Assembly: GCA_965371245.1 (NCBI GenBank)
Contig: CBDUXT010000068.1
Coordinates: 1 to 33,156, forward strand
Reading direction: 5' to 3'
Source of the DNA: CBDUXT01 sp965371245
GTDB lineage: Bacteria > Planctomycetota > Phycisphaerae > UBA1845
Length of the DNA stretch: 33,156 nucleotides
Position numbers and translations under genes: made by a program. Each line of letters starts with the position of its first letter. The stretch's first letter is position 1. A model generated the notes under the pieces. It did no database searches and was not told where the DNA came from. It saw only the letters and a program-made list of their open reading frames with translations. Shown in pieces: positions 15,370 to 24,963 of this stretch.

Positions 15370-16683
15370 ATGCATCGACACAGCGTGACCTGGGTAGTGC
15401 TCTTCACCGTCATCGCCCTGATGTTCTTGAAGCTGCCGCGCATGGTCGCCAGGCAGGACGTGGTGATGCGCACCTACAGCGCGCTGGTCGAGGTTGATGC
15501 ACTGGCCAAGCAGAAGTATGTCGAGCCCATCGGTGACCGGCGACTGGTGCATGGCGCCATCCGTGGCATGTTGCTACAGCTCGATCGCTACAGCGGCTAC
15601 ATCGCACCGCAACAGCTTCGGGCTCTTCTGAGGCGAACGCGGGGTGAATACATCGGCGTCGGGATCAAGATCGGCGTGCGGGGCGGTCGAATCACCGTGA
15701 TCGCCCCGATCGAGGGCGGACCGGCCGCTGAAGCCGGCGTTGTTTCCGGAGACGTCGTCCTGGCCATCGACGGTGACGAGGTGGAGAAGCTCTCGGCCTT
15801 TGACGTGGAAGAGCGTCTCTCGGGGCAGAAGGGGACGTCGGTGGACCTGCGCGTGCTTCATCCGGGCGAGAGCGAGCCCGACGACTTGACGATCACTCGT
15901 GCGGCCGTGAGTCTGCGAACGATTCGCGGCTTTCAGCGCGACGCGAGAGGTCACTGGGACCACCTGATCGATCCCGAACACCGAATCGGCTACATCCGCG
16001 TCACGCACTTCATCGACACCACCGGGGATGACTTCGACGCGGCACTGGACGAGCTGCTCGCGGGGGGGGCTGCCGGTCTGGTTCTCGATCTTCGCGATAA
16101 CCCCGGCGGACTGATGTTGCGGGCGGTCGCGATGGTGGATCGGTTCATCGCGCGCGGCGTGATCCTCGAAACCGTGACCCGTCGTCGGGCAGTTCATCAA
16201 TACCCGGCGACCATGCCACACACCGAGGCGGACGTGGAGCTGGTGGTCTTGATCAACGCGGGCTCCGCCAGCGCCGCGGAGATCGTTGCCGGGTCGCTAC
16301 GGGCACATGACCGGGCTATCCTCGTGGGCGAGCGAAGCTTTGGAAAGGGCAGCGTCCAGCAACTCATTCACCTGACGGAGCACAAGGCGGCCATCAAGCT
16401 GACGACGGCGTATTATCGCCTCCCGGACGGAAGGGTCATCCATCGAACGCGGGAGAACACCGGGACCGACGCCTGGGGCGTGAAGCCCGACATTCTGATC
16501 AAACTGACCGAGGCGGAAACCCTCGATCTCCAGCGATCGCGCCGGACGGTGGCCAGACTCGTTCGGGCAGGGGGCCGGACGCCCGGGCGACCGATCGGGA
16601 AGGAGAATCGCCTGGACCGCCAGCTCCTCGCGGCGCTCAACCACCTTCGCGTGCAGCTCAAGTGCGAGACCACCGCGGGATAG
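15370..16683 (+). CDS. S41 family C-terminal processing protease with PDZ domain
   Basis: A 437-aa membrane-anchored or exported serine protease of the Ctp/Prc type, cutting proteins near their C-termini in the periplasm. ATG 15370 is chosen (GGAG about 8 bp upstream); it begins an N-terminal hydrophobic anchor (WVVLFTVIALMFLKL, about 8-22). An in-frame ATG at 15217 would translate the palindromic repeat and is rejected. The PDZ domain spans about 93-175 (GVGIKIGVRGGRITV, GDVVLAIDGDEV). The protease core holds LVLDLRDNPGG (237-247), the probable nucleophile Ser301 in NAGSASAAEI and Lys326 in SFGKGSVQ, the 25-residue spacing known for this family. The basic tail (about 385-437) is not conserved. 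It converges on the propeller gene with a 31-bp gap. Confidence 0.93.
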   Translation: MHRHSVTWVVLFTVIALMFLKLPRMVARQDVVMRTYSALVEVDALAKQKYVEPIGDRRLVHGAIRGMLLQLDRYSGYIAPQQLRALLRRTRGEYIGVGIKIGVRGGRITVIAPIEGGPAAEAGVVSGDVVLAIDGDEVEKLSAFDVEERLSGQKGTSVDLRVLHPGESEPDDLTITRAAVSLRTIRGFQRDARGHWDHLIDPEHRIGYIRVTHFIDTTGDDFDAALDELLAGGAAGLVLDLRDNPGGLMLRAVAMVDRFIARGVILETVTRRRAVHQYPATMPHTEADVELVVLINAGSASAAEIVAGSLRAHDRAILVGERSFGKGSVQQLIHLTEHKAAIKLTTAYYRLPDGRVIHRTRENTGTDAWGVKPDILIKLTEAETLDLQRSRRTVARLVRAGGRTPGRPIGKENRLDRQLLAALNHLRVQLKCETTAG

Positions 16684-16714
16684 GTGGACTCAAGAGAGGA
16701 CCGGTGCTGGGCCG

Positions 16715-18679
16715 TCATCGTCTCTCGAGTGCGTTTTGAAAACCACCGTAGTCGCGCAAGTCGATCGTCTCGTCACCCGTGTAGTCGTAGGGGTCGAAGC
16801 AGAAACTCACGTGTGGATGAGTCGGGCCGCCGTTGCTGATGCAGTTTGCAAACCGCTTGAACTCCGAAAGTTCGACAACGCAATTCGTATTCGTGTCGCT
16901 GATGGGTCGTCCGTCGTTGTTGACGACGAGCCCGAGCGGCGTGAAGGGGCATTCGTCAAAGTCGTTGGGGACGCCGTCTCCGTCTCGATCGGCATCGCAG
17001 CCGTCGATGAGTCCGTCGCCATCGAAGTCCGCCTCGCATTCATCCGGCACGAGGTTGCCGTCGCAGTCCGGACTGCCTCCGTCGATCACGTCGCATGCGT
17101 CGCCCTTGCCGCTGTCGTTGCAGTCGGGCTCGCACCCGTCCGGCACGCCGTTGAGGTTGCAGTCGCGGCAGTCGTTGTCACCGACGAGGCACTCGGCGAT
17201 GTCGATCTCATCCAGGATCCCGTTCTCGTTGCAGTCCGGGGCGGGGATTCGCAGGAAGTAGACGTCCTGCTCGCCGTTGAAGGTGGCCGCGTACGCCAGG
17301 TTCGCCCCCGCGTTGTCGGAAACCATGTGGTAGTAGTCGCCCAGCTTGTTCTGGTCGGGGAAGCCGAGGTGGCTGTTGAACACCGGCGAGACCGGGACGT
17401 TGCGTGCCCAGGTCGAGCCGGCGTCGAGCGAGAAGGTGTAGAACAGTTCGGAGCGATTCGCCAGGCCGGTGTTGCGTGTGTCGTTCCACACGACGTCGAT
17501 CCGCCCGTTGGGCGCGACGGACATGGTTCCGAACCACTGCCATGCACCGCTATCTGTTGCGTCGTCGTTGACCCGCAACGGGTCTGTCCACGACGCGCCA
17601 CCATCAGTGCTGCGGATGAACATGATGTCCCGCGGGTCGGCGCTGGGTGGATCGATCGAGGCAAGCACATACACGTTCCCGCGCGTGGGTCCAGCGGAGT
17701 GGTCGGTGGCGATCCAGACCTGGCCGAGAAGGCCGGCCGGGTTCGGACCCGTGAATCCCGCGTTGGAAGAGGCGATCCCGCCCAATGAAATGTTCTGGAT
17801 ACTCTGGAAGATCGGCGTCTGATCCGAGTTCTGTGCGTTGGTGGATTTCGTGAACAGATGGTTGGTCGGTGCCGACGAGTTCGGGAAACGGACGGAGCCG
17901 GCGAGGTACAGCGTCCCGTCCGGGCCCACATCGAGTGTACCCCACTTCATGCTGGGTAACGGCACCGCCAGCGGCGTCTGAAAGGATACGCCGCCGTTGA
18001 TCGAACGCGCAAAGTCCGCGGGCTCGCAGCAACTGAACTGTTCGTTCCAGATTGTGTAGATGTGCCCACGCCCCGGTCCACTGGTCCGGTCGATGGTCAT
18101 CCAGGCCTTGTCCCCGCCGAAGCCGGGAACCGGGGCACCCCACGTGACGCCGCCATTGGTGGACTTGAACAACTCCACGGATATCAAACTGCTTAGGCTG
18201 TAGTAATAGAAGGTGCCGTCGGCGTCGGATGCCAGAATCGGATCGCTGCGAAATTGGCCAGGATCGAGAACGCCCGGGAACGTCCAGGTCAGCCCGGCGT
18301 TGTCGCTGTAGGCTACGCCGGCCTGGCGGAAGTTGTTCGCTACCGTGTCGAACTGTCGCCAGCCGATGGCGATCCGGTTGGGGTTTGTCGGATCGACCGC
18401 GATGGAGGGCTCGTTGGCCGCGTCGCCGACGACGTTGTTCCCGAGAGCGTTGACGTTGACCTGCACGCTGACAAAGCTTCCTCGAACCACCGGCGTTGGA
18501 AGCGCGGTGACTCGCCCGGTCGTGGGGGCTTCTGTCGGTCGGTCCGTTTGTCGCTCGGCGTGGGTGACCCGTGGCGGATCATGGGCACCGAGTTTGACGA
18601 GCTGCCCATGGGCCGCGCCGCCGGGCAGCAATAATGCGGCAAGACCGATCAACGCGATCAAAGACAAATTGCACCTCAC
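16715..18679 (-). CDS. Secreted BNR/Asp-box beta-propeller protein with calcium-binding C-terminus (sialidase-like fold)
   Basis: A 654-aa exported protein. The start is GTG 18679: AAGGAG lies 7 bp before it and it opens the signal peptide (RCNLSLIALIGLAALLLPGG), cleaved near AHG|Q. Five Asp boxes mark propeller blades: SDNAGLTW (125), STNGGVTW (173), SINGGVSF (226), STDGGASW (357) and SLDAGSTW (417). Such proteins are often labelled exo-alpha-sialidase, but I do not see the sialidase arginine triad and the activity is unproven. Residues 483-580 are thrombospondin-type-3-like calcium repeats (DFDGDGLIDGCDADRDGDGVPND). The end (about 595-654) has two dockerin-like loops. A frameshifted paralogue lies at 31287-33064 in the opposite orientation. 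Confidence 0.88.
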   Translation of the reverse strand: MRCNLSLIALIGLAALLLPGGAAHGQLVKLGAHDPPRVTHAERQTDRPTEAPTTGRVTALPTPVVRGSFVSVQVNVNALGNNVVGDAANEPSIAVDPTNPNRIAIGWRQFDTVANNFRQAGVAYSDNAGLTWTFPGVLDPGQFRSDPILASDADGTFYYYSLSSLISVELFKSTNGGVTWGAPVPGFGGDKAWMTIDRTSGPGRGHIYTIWNEQFSCCEPADFARSINGGVSFQTPLAVPLPSMKWGTLDVGPDGTLYLAGSVRFPNSSAPTNHLFTKSTNAQNSDQTPIFQSIQNISLGGIASSNAGFTGPNPAGLLGQVWIATDHSAGPTRGNVYVLASIDPPSADPRDIMFIRSTDGGASWTDPLRVNDDATDSGAWQWFGTMSVAPNGRIDVVWNDTRNTGLANRSELFYTFSLDAGSTWARNVPVSPVFNSHLGFPDQNKLGDYYHMVSDNAGANLAYAATFNGEQDVYFLRIPAPDCNENGILDEIDIAECLVGDNDCRDCNLNGVPDGCEPDCNDSGKGDACDVIDGGSPDCDGNLVPDECEADFDGDGLIDGCDADRDGDGVPNDFDECPFTPLGLVVNNDGRPISDTNTNCVVELSEFKRFANCISNGGPTHPHVSFCFDPYDYTGDETIDLRDYGGFQNALERR

Positions 18680-18980
18680 GCGGTGACTCCTTCGGCTGTG
18701 GTCTTGGAAGGGCCGGCGTCCCCACCCCGGGTCGCCTCTTACCATAATAGCGTAAAAGGCGGCATCGTTCCCCTCTGGAAGAGTCCGAAAATCGTGGTTT
18801 GGCCGGGCATCCGGAGATGAGAGGGCCGCGACTGGTTCGATACACGTGATTTGATGGGTCGAGCTGTGATAATCTTGCGAATCAGGGTGGCCATGTGTGT
18901 ACGGATTCTGGAGCATGCCCACGCGAGCGTGAGCATGGCACCCTACGAGATGCGTGTCGGAGTGCGCAGTGTCGGCGCCG

Positions 18981-19604
18981 TCAGCCCGCAAACCCGTACA
19001 GGGCGTGCTCCTCGATGTACGCGCGCACGGCGCCTGGAACCAGGAAGCGGATGGATCGCCCGGTGCCGATGCGGGCTCGGATGTCCGTCGCCGAGATGTC
19101 GATCACCGGGGTCTCCAGAACGCCGGCTTTCAGGTCCGCGACCTGCTTCTCGGAAAGCGCCGACGCGAGCGCGTCCCACTCCACCGACTCGACGCCGCCC
19201 CGGGCGGCCGTGACAACGCGGCAGGCCTCGATGAGCGCGTCGATGCGATGCCACGTCGTCAGTTCCGCGAGCGAATCGGTCCCGATGATCCAGTGCAGCA
19301 CGACCTGGTCACCGAGCACCTTTCTGAAGTGCTGAACGGTATCGATCGTGTAGCTGGGGCCGCCGCGTGTCAGATCGTAGTCACTGAACTCGAACCGAGG
19401 CTCGCCCGCAATCGCCAGCTTGACCAGCGCCGCCCTGTGGGCCGTCGGGGCGAGATTGTCCCCGTCCTTATGCGGAGGTCGGGCCGACGGCAGGAAGATG
19501 ACCCGGTCGAGCTCAAGCTGCTCGGCTACCGCGCGGGCAACGATCAGGTGCCCGTGGTGGATGGGATCGAAGCTGCCGCCGTACAGGCCGATTCGTAGTG
19601 CCAT
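18981..19604 (-). CDS. nadD: Nicotinate-nucleotide adenylyltransferase
   Basis: NadD joins nicotinate mononucleotide and ATP to give deamido-NAD in cytoplasmic NAD synthesis. The 207-aa length is typical. Visible motifs are the nucleotidyltransferase N-terminus GLYGGSFDPIHHGHL (6-20, including the HxGH), the substrate loop PPHK (43-46), GTDS (108-111) and the C-terminal ISATDIRARI (170-179, the ISxTxIR motif). There is a poor Shine-Dalgarno but no better start. The usual partner rsfS is absent nearby and the gene seems to stand alone; the propeller-protein start lies about 300 bp downstream. Confidence 0.96.
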   Translation of the reverse strand: MALRIGLYGGSFDPIHHGHLIVARAVAEQLELDRVIFLPSARPPHKDGDNLAPTAHRAALVKLAIAGEPRFEFSDYDLTRGGPSYTIDTVQHFRKVLGDQVVLHWIIGTDSLAELTTWHRIDALIEACRVVTAARGGVESVEWDALASALSEKQVADLKAGVLETPVIDISATDIRARIGTGRSIRFLVPGAVRAYIEEHALYGFAG

Positions 19605-19654
19605 ATCAGTGCTGTGAACGGCTTTCTTGAAACAACATGACGACGATCCAGCAG

Positions 19655-19712
19655 GTAGGGCGGGCTATTGCCCGCCGTGCGAATCCAGGAGGCGGGCAAT
19701 AGCCCGCCCTAC
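19655..19712. repeat. 58-bp palindromic element, copy 2
   Basis: The same 22-bp arms as the copy at 15204-15261 (here 19655-19676 and 19691-19712), again with a 14-bp spacer whose sequence differs. It lies 56 bp before the glycosyltransferase start, as copy 1 lies 108 bp before the protease start. Confidence 0.9.
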
Positions 19713-19768
19713 GTTCCTCCCCAAGGGCGCAAGTTGATGCCGATAAGCAAGGGTCCGCGGACGTCGTT

Positions 19769-21046
19769 ATGCATAAGACCTTACGCAAGCCCCATGTTAG
19801 CTTCGTTCTGGCTACTCACAACCGGTGCGCTGTCGTTGTGGACACGATCGGACATCTTCACGACTGCGGATTGGACGCGGACGAGTACGAGATCATCGTG
19901 GTGGACAATGCCTCCACCGATGACACGCCGGCGGCTGTTGAGCCCTCGGTCAATCAACTAGTCCGGCTGCCACGCAACGCCGGGAGCTGTGCCAAGGCCG
20001 ATGGCGTCGAGCGGGCACGGGGTCGCTACATCGTCTTCGTCGATGACGACTCCTGGCCCGAGCCCGGCTCGGTTGCCCGCATGGTCGAGCACTTCGAGGC
20101 CGAAACGCGCCTTGGGGCGGCCGGCTTTGCCGTCCATCTCAAGGGCGGCGGTCGCGAGGGGGCGGCGCTGCCCGGCGTGTTCGTCGGTTGCGGGGTCGGC
20201 TTCCGCGCTGACGCCCTGAACGAGAGCGGTGGACTGGATCGGTCGTTTTTCATGCAGGCCGAGGAGTATGACCTGTCGTTCCGCCTGGCAATGACCGGGT
20301 GGCGGGTGGAGACGTTCGACGACCTCGCGGTCCGTCATCTGAAGACCTCGGCCGCTCGAAAGCCCGCGCGCACCACGTACTACGACGTTCGCAACAACCT
20401 TCGCGTCATCGCCCGATACCTGCCGTCGCCGCTGGATCGTGCGCTTCGCGAGGACTGCCTTCTTCGGTATGCCTGCCTCGCCGGCAACGAAAGGGATCAC
20501 CGAATCGCGTTTCGGCGCGGCGCGCGCAACGGACGCTGCCGCGGCGCGGTGGAGCGGTGGACGTTTAGACGATTCAGGAAGTCGGCCGACGCACTGGAAC
20601 GCTTCTACGGTTGGGAACGCATCAGAAGGCGCGCCGCCAGGCTCTCTGCCCAAGGCGTGAAACGGGTCGTCTTTGCCGACCTGGGCAAGAACATCCTCGC
20701 GTACCACCGAGCGGCGAAGCTTGCCGGTCTGCAGGTGGCCGCCATCGGCGACGATCGGTTTGCCGCACAAGGCCGTCACTATCGTGGCATCCCGGTCATC
20801 CCACTCGGTGATGCTCTCGACACACCGGCCGACACGGTCGTCGTGGCCAACAGCTCACCCGTGCATGGTGCGGCTATCCACGCAAGAGTTCGCGCCACCG
20901 GCGCACGCGTTCACTGGTTTGAACAACCGGGTTTGGCCGATGAACCGACTTCGGCACCGGCGGAGTTGCTTCATCCGCTTCCGCCGGCCGCAAGCCGTAC
21001 CCGCGACGAAGGCTGCGAACCCGCGCAACCGACGGCCGCTTGTTAG
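19769..21046 (+). CDS. Family 2 glycosyltransferase with C-terminal Rossmann-like extension
   Basis: A 425-aa GT-A fold transferase that should move sugar from a nucleotide sugar to a surface glycan or lipid. The GT2 domain covers about 8-230: SFVLATHNR start, VVDNASTDDTP, the metal-binding Asp run FVDDDS (92-94), and the acceptor-side EEYD (165-168). A second domain (about 298-390, KRVVFADLGKNILAYHRAAK and TVVVANSSPVHG) looks like a Rossmann-type nucleotide or CoA-binding fold; its role is unknown. The tail is low-complexity. The start has no good ribosome site; an upstream alternative is not evident. GMD begins 25 bp after the stop, so the two form an operon. Confidence 0.88.
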   Translation: MHKTLRKPHVSFVLATHNRCAVVVDTIGHLHDCGLDADEYEIIVVDNASTDDTPAAVEPSVNQLVRLPRNAGSCAKADGVERARGRYIVFVDDDSWPEPGSVARMVEHFEAETRLGAAGFAVHLKGGGREGAALPGVFVGCGVGFRADALNESGGLDRSFFMQAEEYDLSFRLAMTGWRVETFDDLAVRHLKTSAARKPARTTYYDVRNNLRVIARYLPSPLDRALREDCLLRYACLAGNERDHRIAFRRGARNGRCRGAVERWTFRRFRKSADALERFYGWERIRRRAARLSAQGVKRVVFADLGKNILAYHRAAKLAGLQVAAIGDDRFAAQGRHYRGIPVIPLGDALDTPADTVVVANSSPVHGAAIHARVRATGARVHWFEQPGLADEPTSAPAELLHPLPPAASRTRDEGCEPAQPTAAC

Positions 21047-21071
21047 ACTCGTTACGTCGAAAGGAAGAACC

Positions 21072-22166
21072 ATGGGCAACGTTGCGCTGGTCACCGGAAT
21101 CACCGGACAAGACGGCTCGTACCTGGCAGAACTGCTGCTAAACAAGGGCTACACGGTCCACGGCGTCATCCGTCGATCGAGCGTCTTTACCACGGAGCGC
21201 ATCGACCATCTGTACCGCGATCGGCATGAGCGAGACGTCCGGCTGCACCTGCACTACGGCGACCTTCTCGAACCCACGCGTCTGCGCCGCATCCTCAGCG
21301 AGGTCAGACCCGACGAGGTCTACAACCTTGGTGCCCAGTCGCACGTTCGGACGAGCTTCGACCAGCCGGTGTACACGGCCGAGGTCGTCGCGATGGGGTC
21401 GCTCAACCTGCTCGAGGCGCTGCGCGACTTCCAAGAGGGCAGCGGGCACCCGGTTCGATACTACCAGGCCTCGAGCAGCGAGATGTTCGGCAAGGTCGCC
21501 GAGGTGCCCCAGACCGAACGAACACCGTTCTATCCGCGAAGCCCCTACGCCTGTGCCAAGCTGCACGCCTTCTGGCAGGCGGTGAACTACCGCGAAGCGT
21601 ATGGCCTGTTCTGCTGCAACGGCATCCTGTTCAACCATGAGTCTCCGCGGCGCGGCGAGACGTTCGTGACCAGGAAGATCACCCGAGCGGCCACACGGAT
21701 CAAGCTGGGTCTCCAGAATGTCTTGTACCTGGGGAACCTCGATGCCAAGCGCGACTGGGGGTACGCCGGTGAGTTTGTCGAGGCCATGTGGCTCATGCTC
21801 CAGCAGGCGGAACCGGACGATTATGTGGTGGCCACCGGGCGGTGCCACAGCGTCCGTGAGTTCGTCGAAGAGACGTTCCGCTACCTCGAACTCGATTGGC
21901 AGGCCCACGTTCAGTTCGACGAGCGATATCTGAGACCGACCGAGGTCGATGCGCTTCAGGGGGACGCGAGCAAGGCTCGCACCGTGCTGGGTTGGCAGTC
22001 GCGGGTGATGTTGCCGGAGCTCTGTCGGATGATGGTGGATTCCGACCTTGGCCTTGCCCGGCAGGAACGGACGCTCGTCGATGCCGGGCACCCTGTCGAT
22101 CGGCCCGCGGACGAGGTTGCGATGGCGTCGGATCGTCGGCTTCAGCCGGCGCTGGTCCGCCCGTAG
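21072..22166 (+). CDS. gmd: GDP-mannose 4,6-dehydratase
   Basis: GMD converts GDP-D-mannose to GDP-4-keto-6-deoxymannose, the precursor of GDP-fucose, GDP-rhamnose and related sugars. The 364-aa protein has the NAD(P)-binding GITGQDGSYLAE (9-20), the catalytic Ser/Glu strand SSSEMFGK (134-141) and the Tyr/Lys pair Y159 and K163 in SPYACAK, with LFNHESPRRGETFVTRKI typical of GMD. AAGGAAG before ATG 21072 fixes the start; the frame runs open upstream inside the glycosyltransferase gene but is not coding there. The last 30 or so residues run past the usual family end. The next enzyme of the pathway (fucose synthase or a reductase) is not in the window. Confidence 0.96.
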   Translation: MGNVALVTGITGQDGSYLAELLLNKGYTVHGVIRRSSVFTTERIDHLYRDRHERDVRLHLHYGDLLEPTRLRRILSEVRPDEVYNLGAQSHVRTSFDQPVYTAEVVAMGSLNLLEALRDFQEGSGHPVRYYQASSSEMFGKVAEVPQTERTPFYPRSPYACAKLHAFWQAVNYREAYGLFCCNGILFNHESPRRGETFVTRKITRAATRIKLGLQNVLYLGNLDAKRDWGYAGEFVEAMWLMLQQAEPDDYVVATGRCHSVREFVEETFRYLELDWQAHVQFDERYLRPTEVDALQGDASKARTVLGWQSRVMLPELCRMMVDSDLGLARQERTLVDAGHPVDRPADEVAMASDRRLQPALVRP

Positions 22167-22189
22167 CGAGTCGAGCCCGCGCGTGGAGA

Positions 22190-24421
22190 TCAGGTTCCGG
22201 GCTTGCGTGGATTGGACGTGGCCTCGGTCGCCTTGTCGGCGCTGAGTTGCACCCGCGTGTCGATCCGCTCGATGAGCTGCGCCCAGGCATCCCCCAGCCC
22301 TTCCACGCCCTGTGCTCGTAGGCCCACGATCACCTGGCGCGTTCGATCGGGATCGGAGACGAGATTGGCCGAGTCCAGATAGACCGCCAACGTGTTGACG
22401 ATTCTCTCTCTTGCGGGCTGGTCCATCGACAAAGCGGCGAGCTCGGCCACGAGCGGTCCGACATCGGACGCGGCACTGCCGGAGCGGAGCGTTGCGTTGA
22501 GAAGGCGGATTCCGATATCCAACGCCGCCGGGTCAGATTGTGTCCTACGCGTGGCATAGAGCGCACGGAGATGTTGGATGGCCTCGGCGTGTCTCTCTTG
22601 TGCAACGAGAACCGTGGCCAACCGGTCGCGGAGCGCGTCCCGCTCGCCGTGGGAGCCGTTGGTCGTGCCCACGCCGGCTATGAGATGATCGAGGTAGCGT
22701 GCCTCCAGAGCCGGCTGCTCACGCAGGCGCTCGGCGGCCGCGATTCGATCGGCGAGGGGTCGAGCGGCAAAGAACTGAACAAACCCCTGCCATGCCGCCG
22801 TTCTGGCACGCTCGCTGGGCTCATTGGCCTGACTTAGCCGCGTCAACAACCGTTCGAGGTCCGCCTGTTCGCCGCCCAGACGACCGAGCGCCTCAATCGC
22901 CTCCAGCCGGACCATCGCGTCTGCGTGTTCCGTAAGGGTTCGAATGCGCGGCAGCTTCGCACGATTCTCGATAGCACGCAGACCACGGACCGCCCAACGC
23001 AGGATGGCCGGGTCGTCCGAGTCGATGGCCTGCAGGAAGATTTCTTCGAACGAGGGGTCGGCCACGCCGGCCATCGCCGTCAGCAGATCGCGCCGGAGGG
23101 TCGTTTCACCCGTTGGGGTGGCCTCGTATCGTTGCCGCAGGGCGTCGGCGGCAGCTTGGCCGCGCTCAGCGAGATCGGTGCGCGCCGCCACCGCGGACAA
23201 AGCGATGGCCGCCGCGCGGACGCATGCCGTGCTGCTATCGGGTGAGGCGATTTCGCGAACCAACGCCGGCATGACGGCTGGGTCGTCCAGTTGCCCCAAC
23301 GCCCGCAGTAGCGCTTGGCGCACCTTCCTGTCCTGCTCCAGCTCCACCCGCGCCAAGACGGCCGCCGCCACTGCCGGCTCTTTGAGCCTGCGAACGATCT
23401 CCAGCGTGGCGATTTGTGCCTCGGGCGACGCTTGGTCCAGAAGCGTCAGCATCGCGGTCAACAGTTCACCTTCGGGGCGGCTTCCCTCGTCGGCCATGCG
23501 CGCCTTGATGATCGAAAGAGCCGCGAGCTTCACCGCAGTGAGCGGGTCGCCCAGCCACTCGACGAGCTTGGCCGCCTTCTGCTCGCCAGACTGGCGGTAT
23601 AGTTCGCGTAGAAAGCTCCGCATACGCGTGGTCAGCTTTTCCTGCTGCAACCGGGCATCGCCTCGAAAGGCCTGGAACTCGTCGGCGATTCTGCGCGACC
23701 GGTCGCGATGAATCAGAAACTGGTCGGAGAGCCACGCCGCCTCGGTCATGCGCGACTTGACCCGCCACCACGAGCGCCACGGCTCCTTGCTGCGCCCGAA
23801 CGATACGGGGGTCAACGGCTCGAGGACTGACACAATCTTGTCAGTGATGGCCGGGTTGTCCGCATCCAACAGGCTGATCAACGGCCCGACGACTTCACGC
23901 CGGTGCCGGTTCAGCGCCAACGCGTCGATGGCCGCCAAACGCTTGGGCAACGGGGCATCGACCGCTGCGGCCAGCGCCGCCAACAGCGACGTCGCGTTCT
24001 CTTGCGGGCAATCCGCCAGAACCTGCGCCGCCAGGGCGCGGATGTCTTCGGCCTCCGCGCCCAGGAGCTCAATCAGCGGTGCGAGGAACGAGGGGACGAG
24101 ATCGTCAACAGCCACTTCCGCCCGGTCGGCGAGCACCGTGCAAAGCGCGCGCGGCACGTCGGGGTTGTCGGCGAAGCTCAGCAGCTCGACGACAAGTTCG
24201 TCGGCCGGCTCGGTGTGGTAGGACAAGAGATTGCGCGCCCACAGCCGGCGGCCTTCGGGTCGGGCAAGCGGGTCAACCAACCCCTGGCGACAGGTGAGGA
24301 GCTGCCGGGCATGATCCAGAGAGGCCCGCGCGTCGCTCTCGCTTTCCGGCTGGACCTGCTGCTTGCCCGTTGCCGGTGCCGCAGAGACCAAAAGCAACAT
24401 GCACACCAAGGCGTGCCGCAT
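22190..24421 (-). CDS. Exported HEAT-repeat protein
   Basis: A 743-aa protein with signal peptide MRHALVCMLLLVSAAPATG, then almost entirely alpha-helical HEAT-like repeats (for example EDIRALAAQVLADCPQENA, VRQALLRALGQLDDPAVMPAL, VRLEAIEALGRLGGEQADL). Such solenoids bind other proteins; no enzymatic motif is seen. Residues about 250-330 break the pattern (SWWRVKSRMTEAAWLSDQF) and may be an insert. The ATG at 24421 is preferred over one at 24514 because it begins the signal peptide and GAGG precedes it. It converges on gmd with a gap of about 23 bp and no obvious terminator. It is probably periplasmic or cell-surface. Confidence 0.85.
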   Translation of the reverse strand: MRHALVCMLLLVSAAPATGKQQVQPESESDARASLDHARQLLTCRQGLVDPLARPEGRRLWARNLLSYHTEPADELVVELLSFADNPDVPRALCTVLADRAEVAVDDLVPSFLAPLIELLGAEAEDIRALAAQVLADCPQENATSLLAALAAAVDAPLPKRLAAIDALALNRHRREVVGPLISLLDADNPAITDKIVSVLEPLTPVSFGRSKEPWRSWWRVKSRMTEAAWLSDQFLIHRDRSRRIADEFQAFRGDARLQQEKLTTRMRSFLRELYRQSGEQKAAKLVEWLGDPLTAVKLAALSIIKARMADEGSRPEGELLTAMLTLLDQASPEAQIATLEIVRRLKEPAVAAAVLARVELEQDRKVRQALLRALGQLDDPAVMPALVREIASPDSSTACVRAAAIALSAVAARTDLAERGQAAADALRQRYEATPTGETTLRRDLLTAMAGVADPSFEEIFLQAIDSDDPAILRWAVRGLRAIENRAKLPRIRTLTEHADAMVRLEAIEALGRLGGEQADLERLLTRLSQANEPSERARTAAWQGFVQFFAARPLADRIAAAERLREQPALEARYLDHLIAGVGTTNGSHGERDALRDRLATVLVAQERHAEAIQHLRALYATRRTQSDPAALDIGIRLLNATLRSGSAASDVGPLVAELAALSMDQPARERIVNTLAVYLDSANLVSDPDRTRQVIVGLRAQGVEGLGDAWAQLIERIDTRVQLSADKATEATSNPRKPGT

Positions 24422-24738
24422 CGAGGCCCTCGCAGGGACGAGCGACGGCTTCGGGGAAAGAGGCCGGTTCGGTCGTCGCGGATCGTGGAAAACGACGCCA
24501 AAGCCGTACACCATCGAACCTTACACAAAGAGTTGTACTGGTCCACGCGCTGTCTGGCAACGGTGACCGGGGTCGCCATGCGCGAGATTATCGCGCCCTG
24601 TTTGTTTCTTGCTTTGGATGACTGGCTCGTTGCCCTTCATACATGATTTATCGAGTGTCGTGGGCGGCCGACCTTAGTGCCAACCCGAGGGATTTCCGAC
24701 GGCCGGCGGACCGACGTCGGTGGTAACGTCCGAGCGGG

Positions 24739-24963
24739 TCAATCGAAGAAGAACAGGTCGTCGTGGTGAAAGCAGTCGTCAAAAAAACACGGATCATCGA
24801 AGATGAAGTCGATCACACCGAACCGGTCGCGGTCGTCATCCCGGAAGAACTCGAATGTGCCCGTGCTGGGGTCGCACGTGGCCGTGGTGACCAAGCAAAC
24901 GCCCGCGGTGGTCAGCGCCGCCACGAGCAGCTTAACATTGGTCCAGGTTGATCGTCGTGACAT
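24739..24963 (-). CDS. Tiny Asp/Phe-rich secreted protein, function unknown
   Basis: A 74-aa product from ATG 24963, preceded by a strong AAGGAG. A hydrophobic export segment (VKLLVAALTTAGVCLVTTAT, 10-29) leads to CDPSTGTFEFFRDDDRDRF and an extreme tail of Asp, Phe, Cys and His (DDPCFFDDCFHHDD, ending LFFFD). The tail could chelate metal or calcium or be an adhesive low-complexity segment; this is inference. C30 may be a lipid anchor, although the lipobox (TAT-C) is weak. A promoter candidate lies just upstream. I know no named family. Confidence 0.75.
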   Translation of the reverse strand: MSRRSTWTNVKLLVAALTTAGVCLVTTATCDPSTGTFEFFRDDDRDRFGVIDFIFDDPCFFDDCFHHDDLFFFD

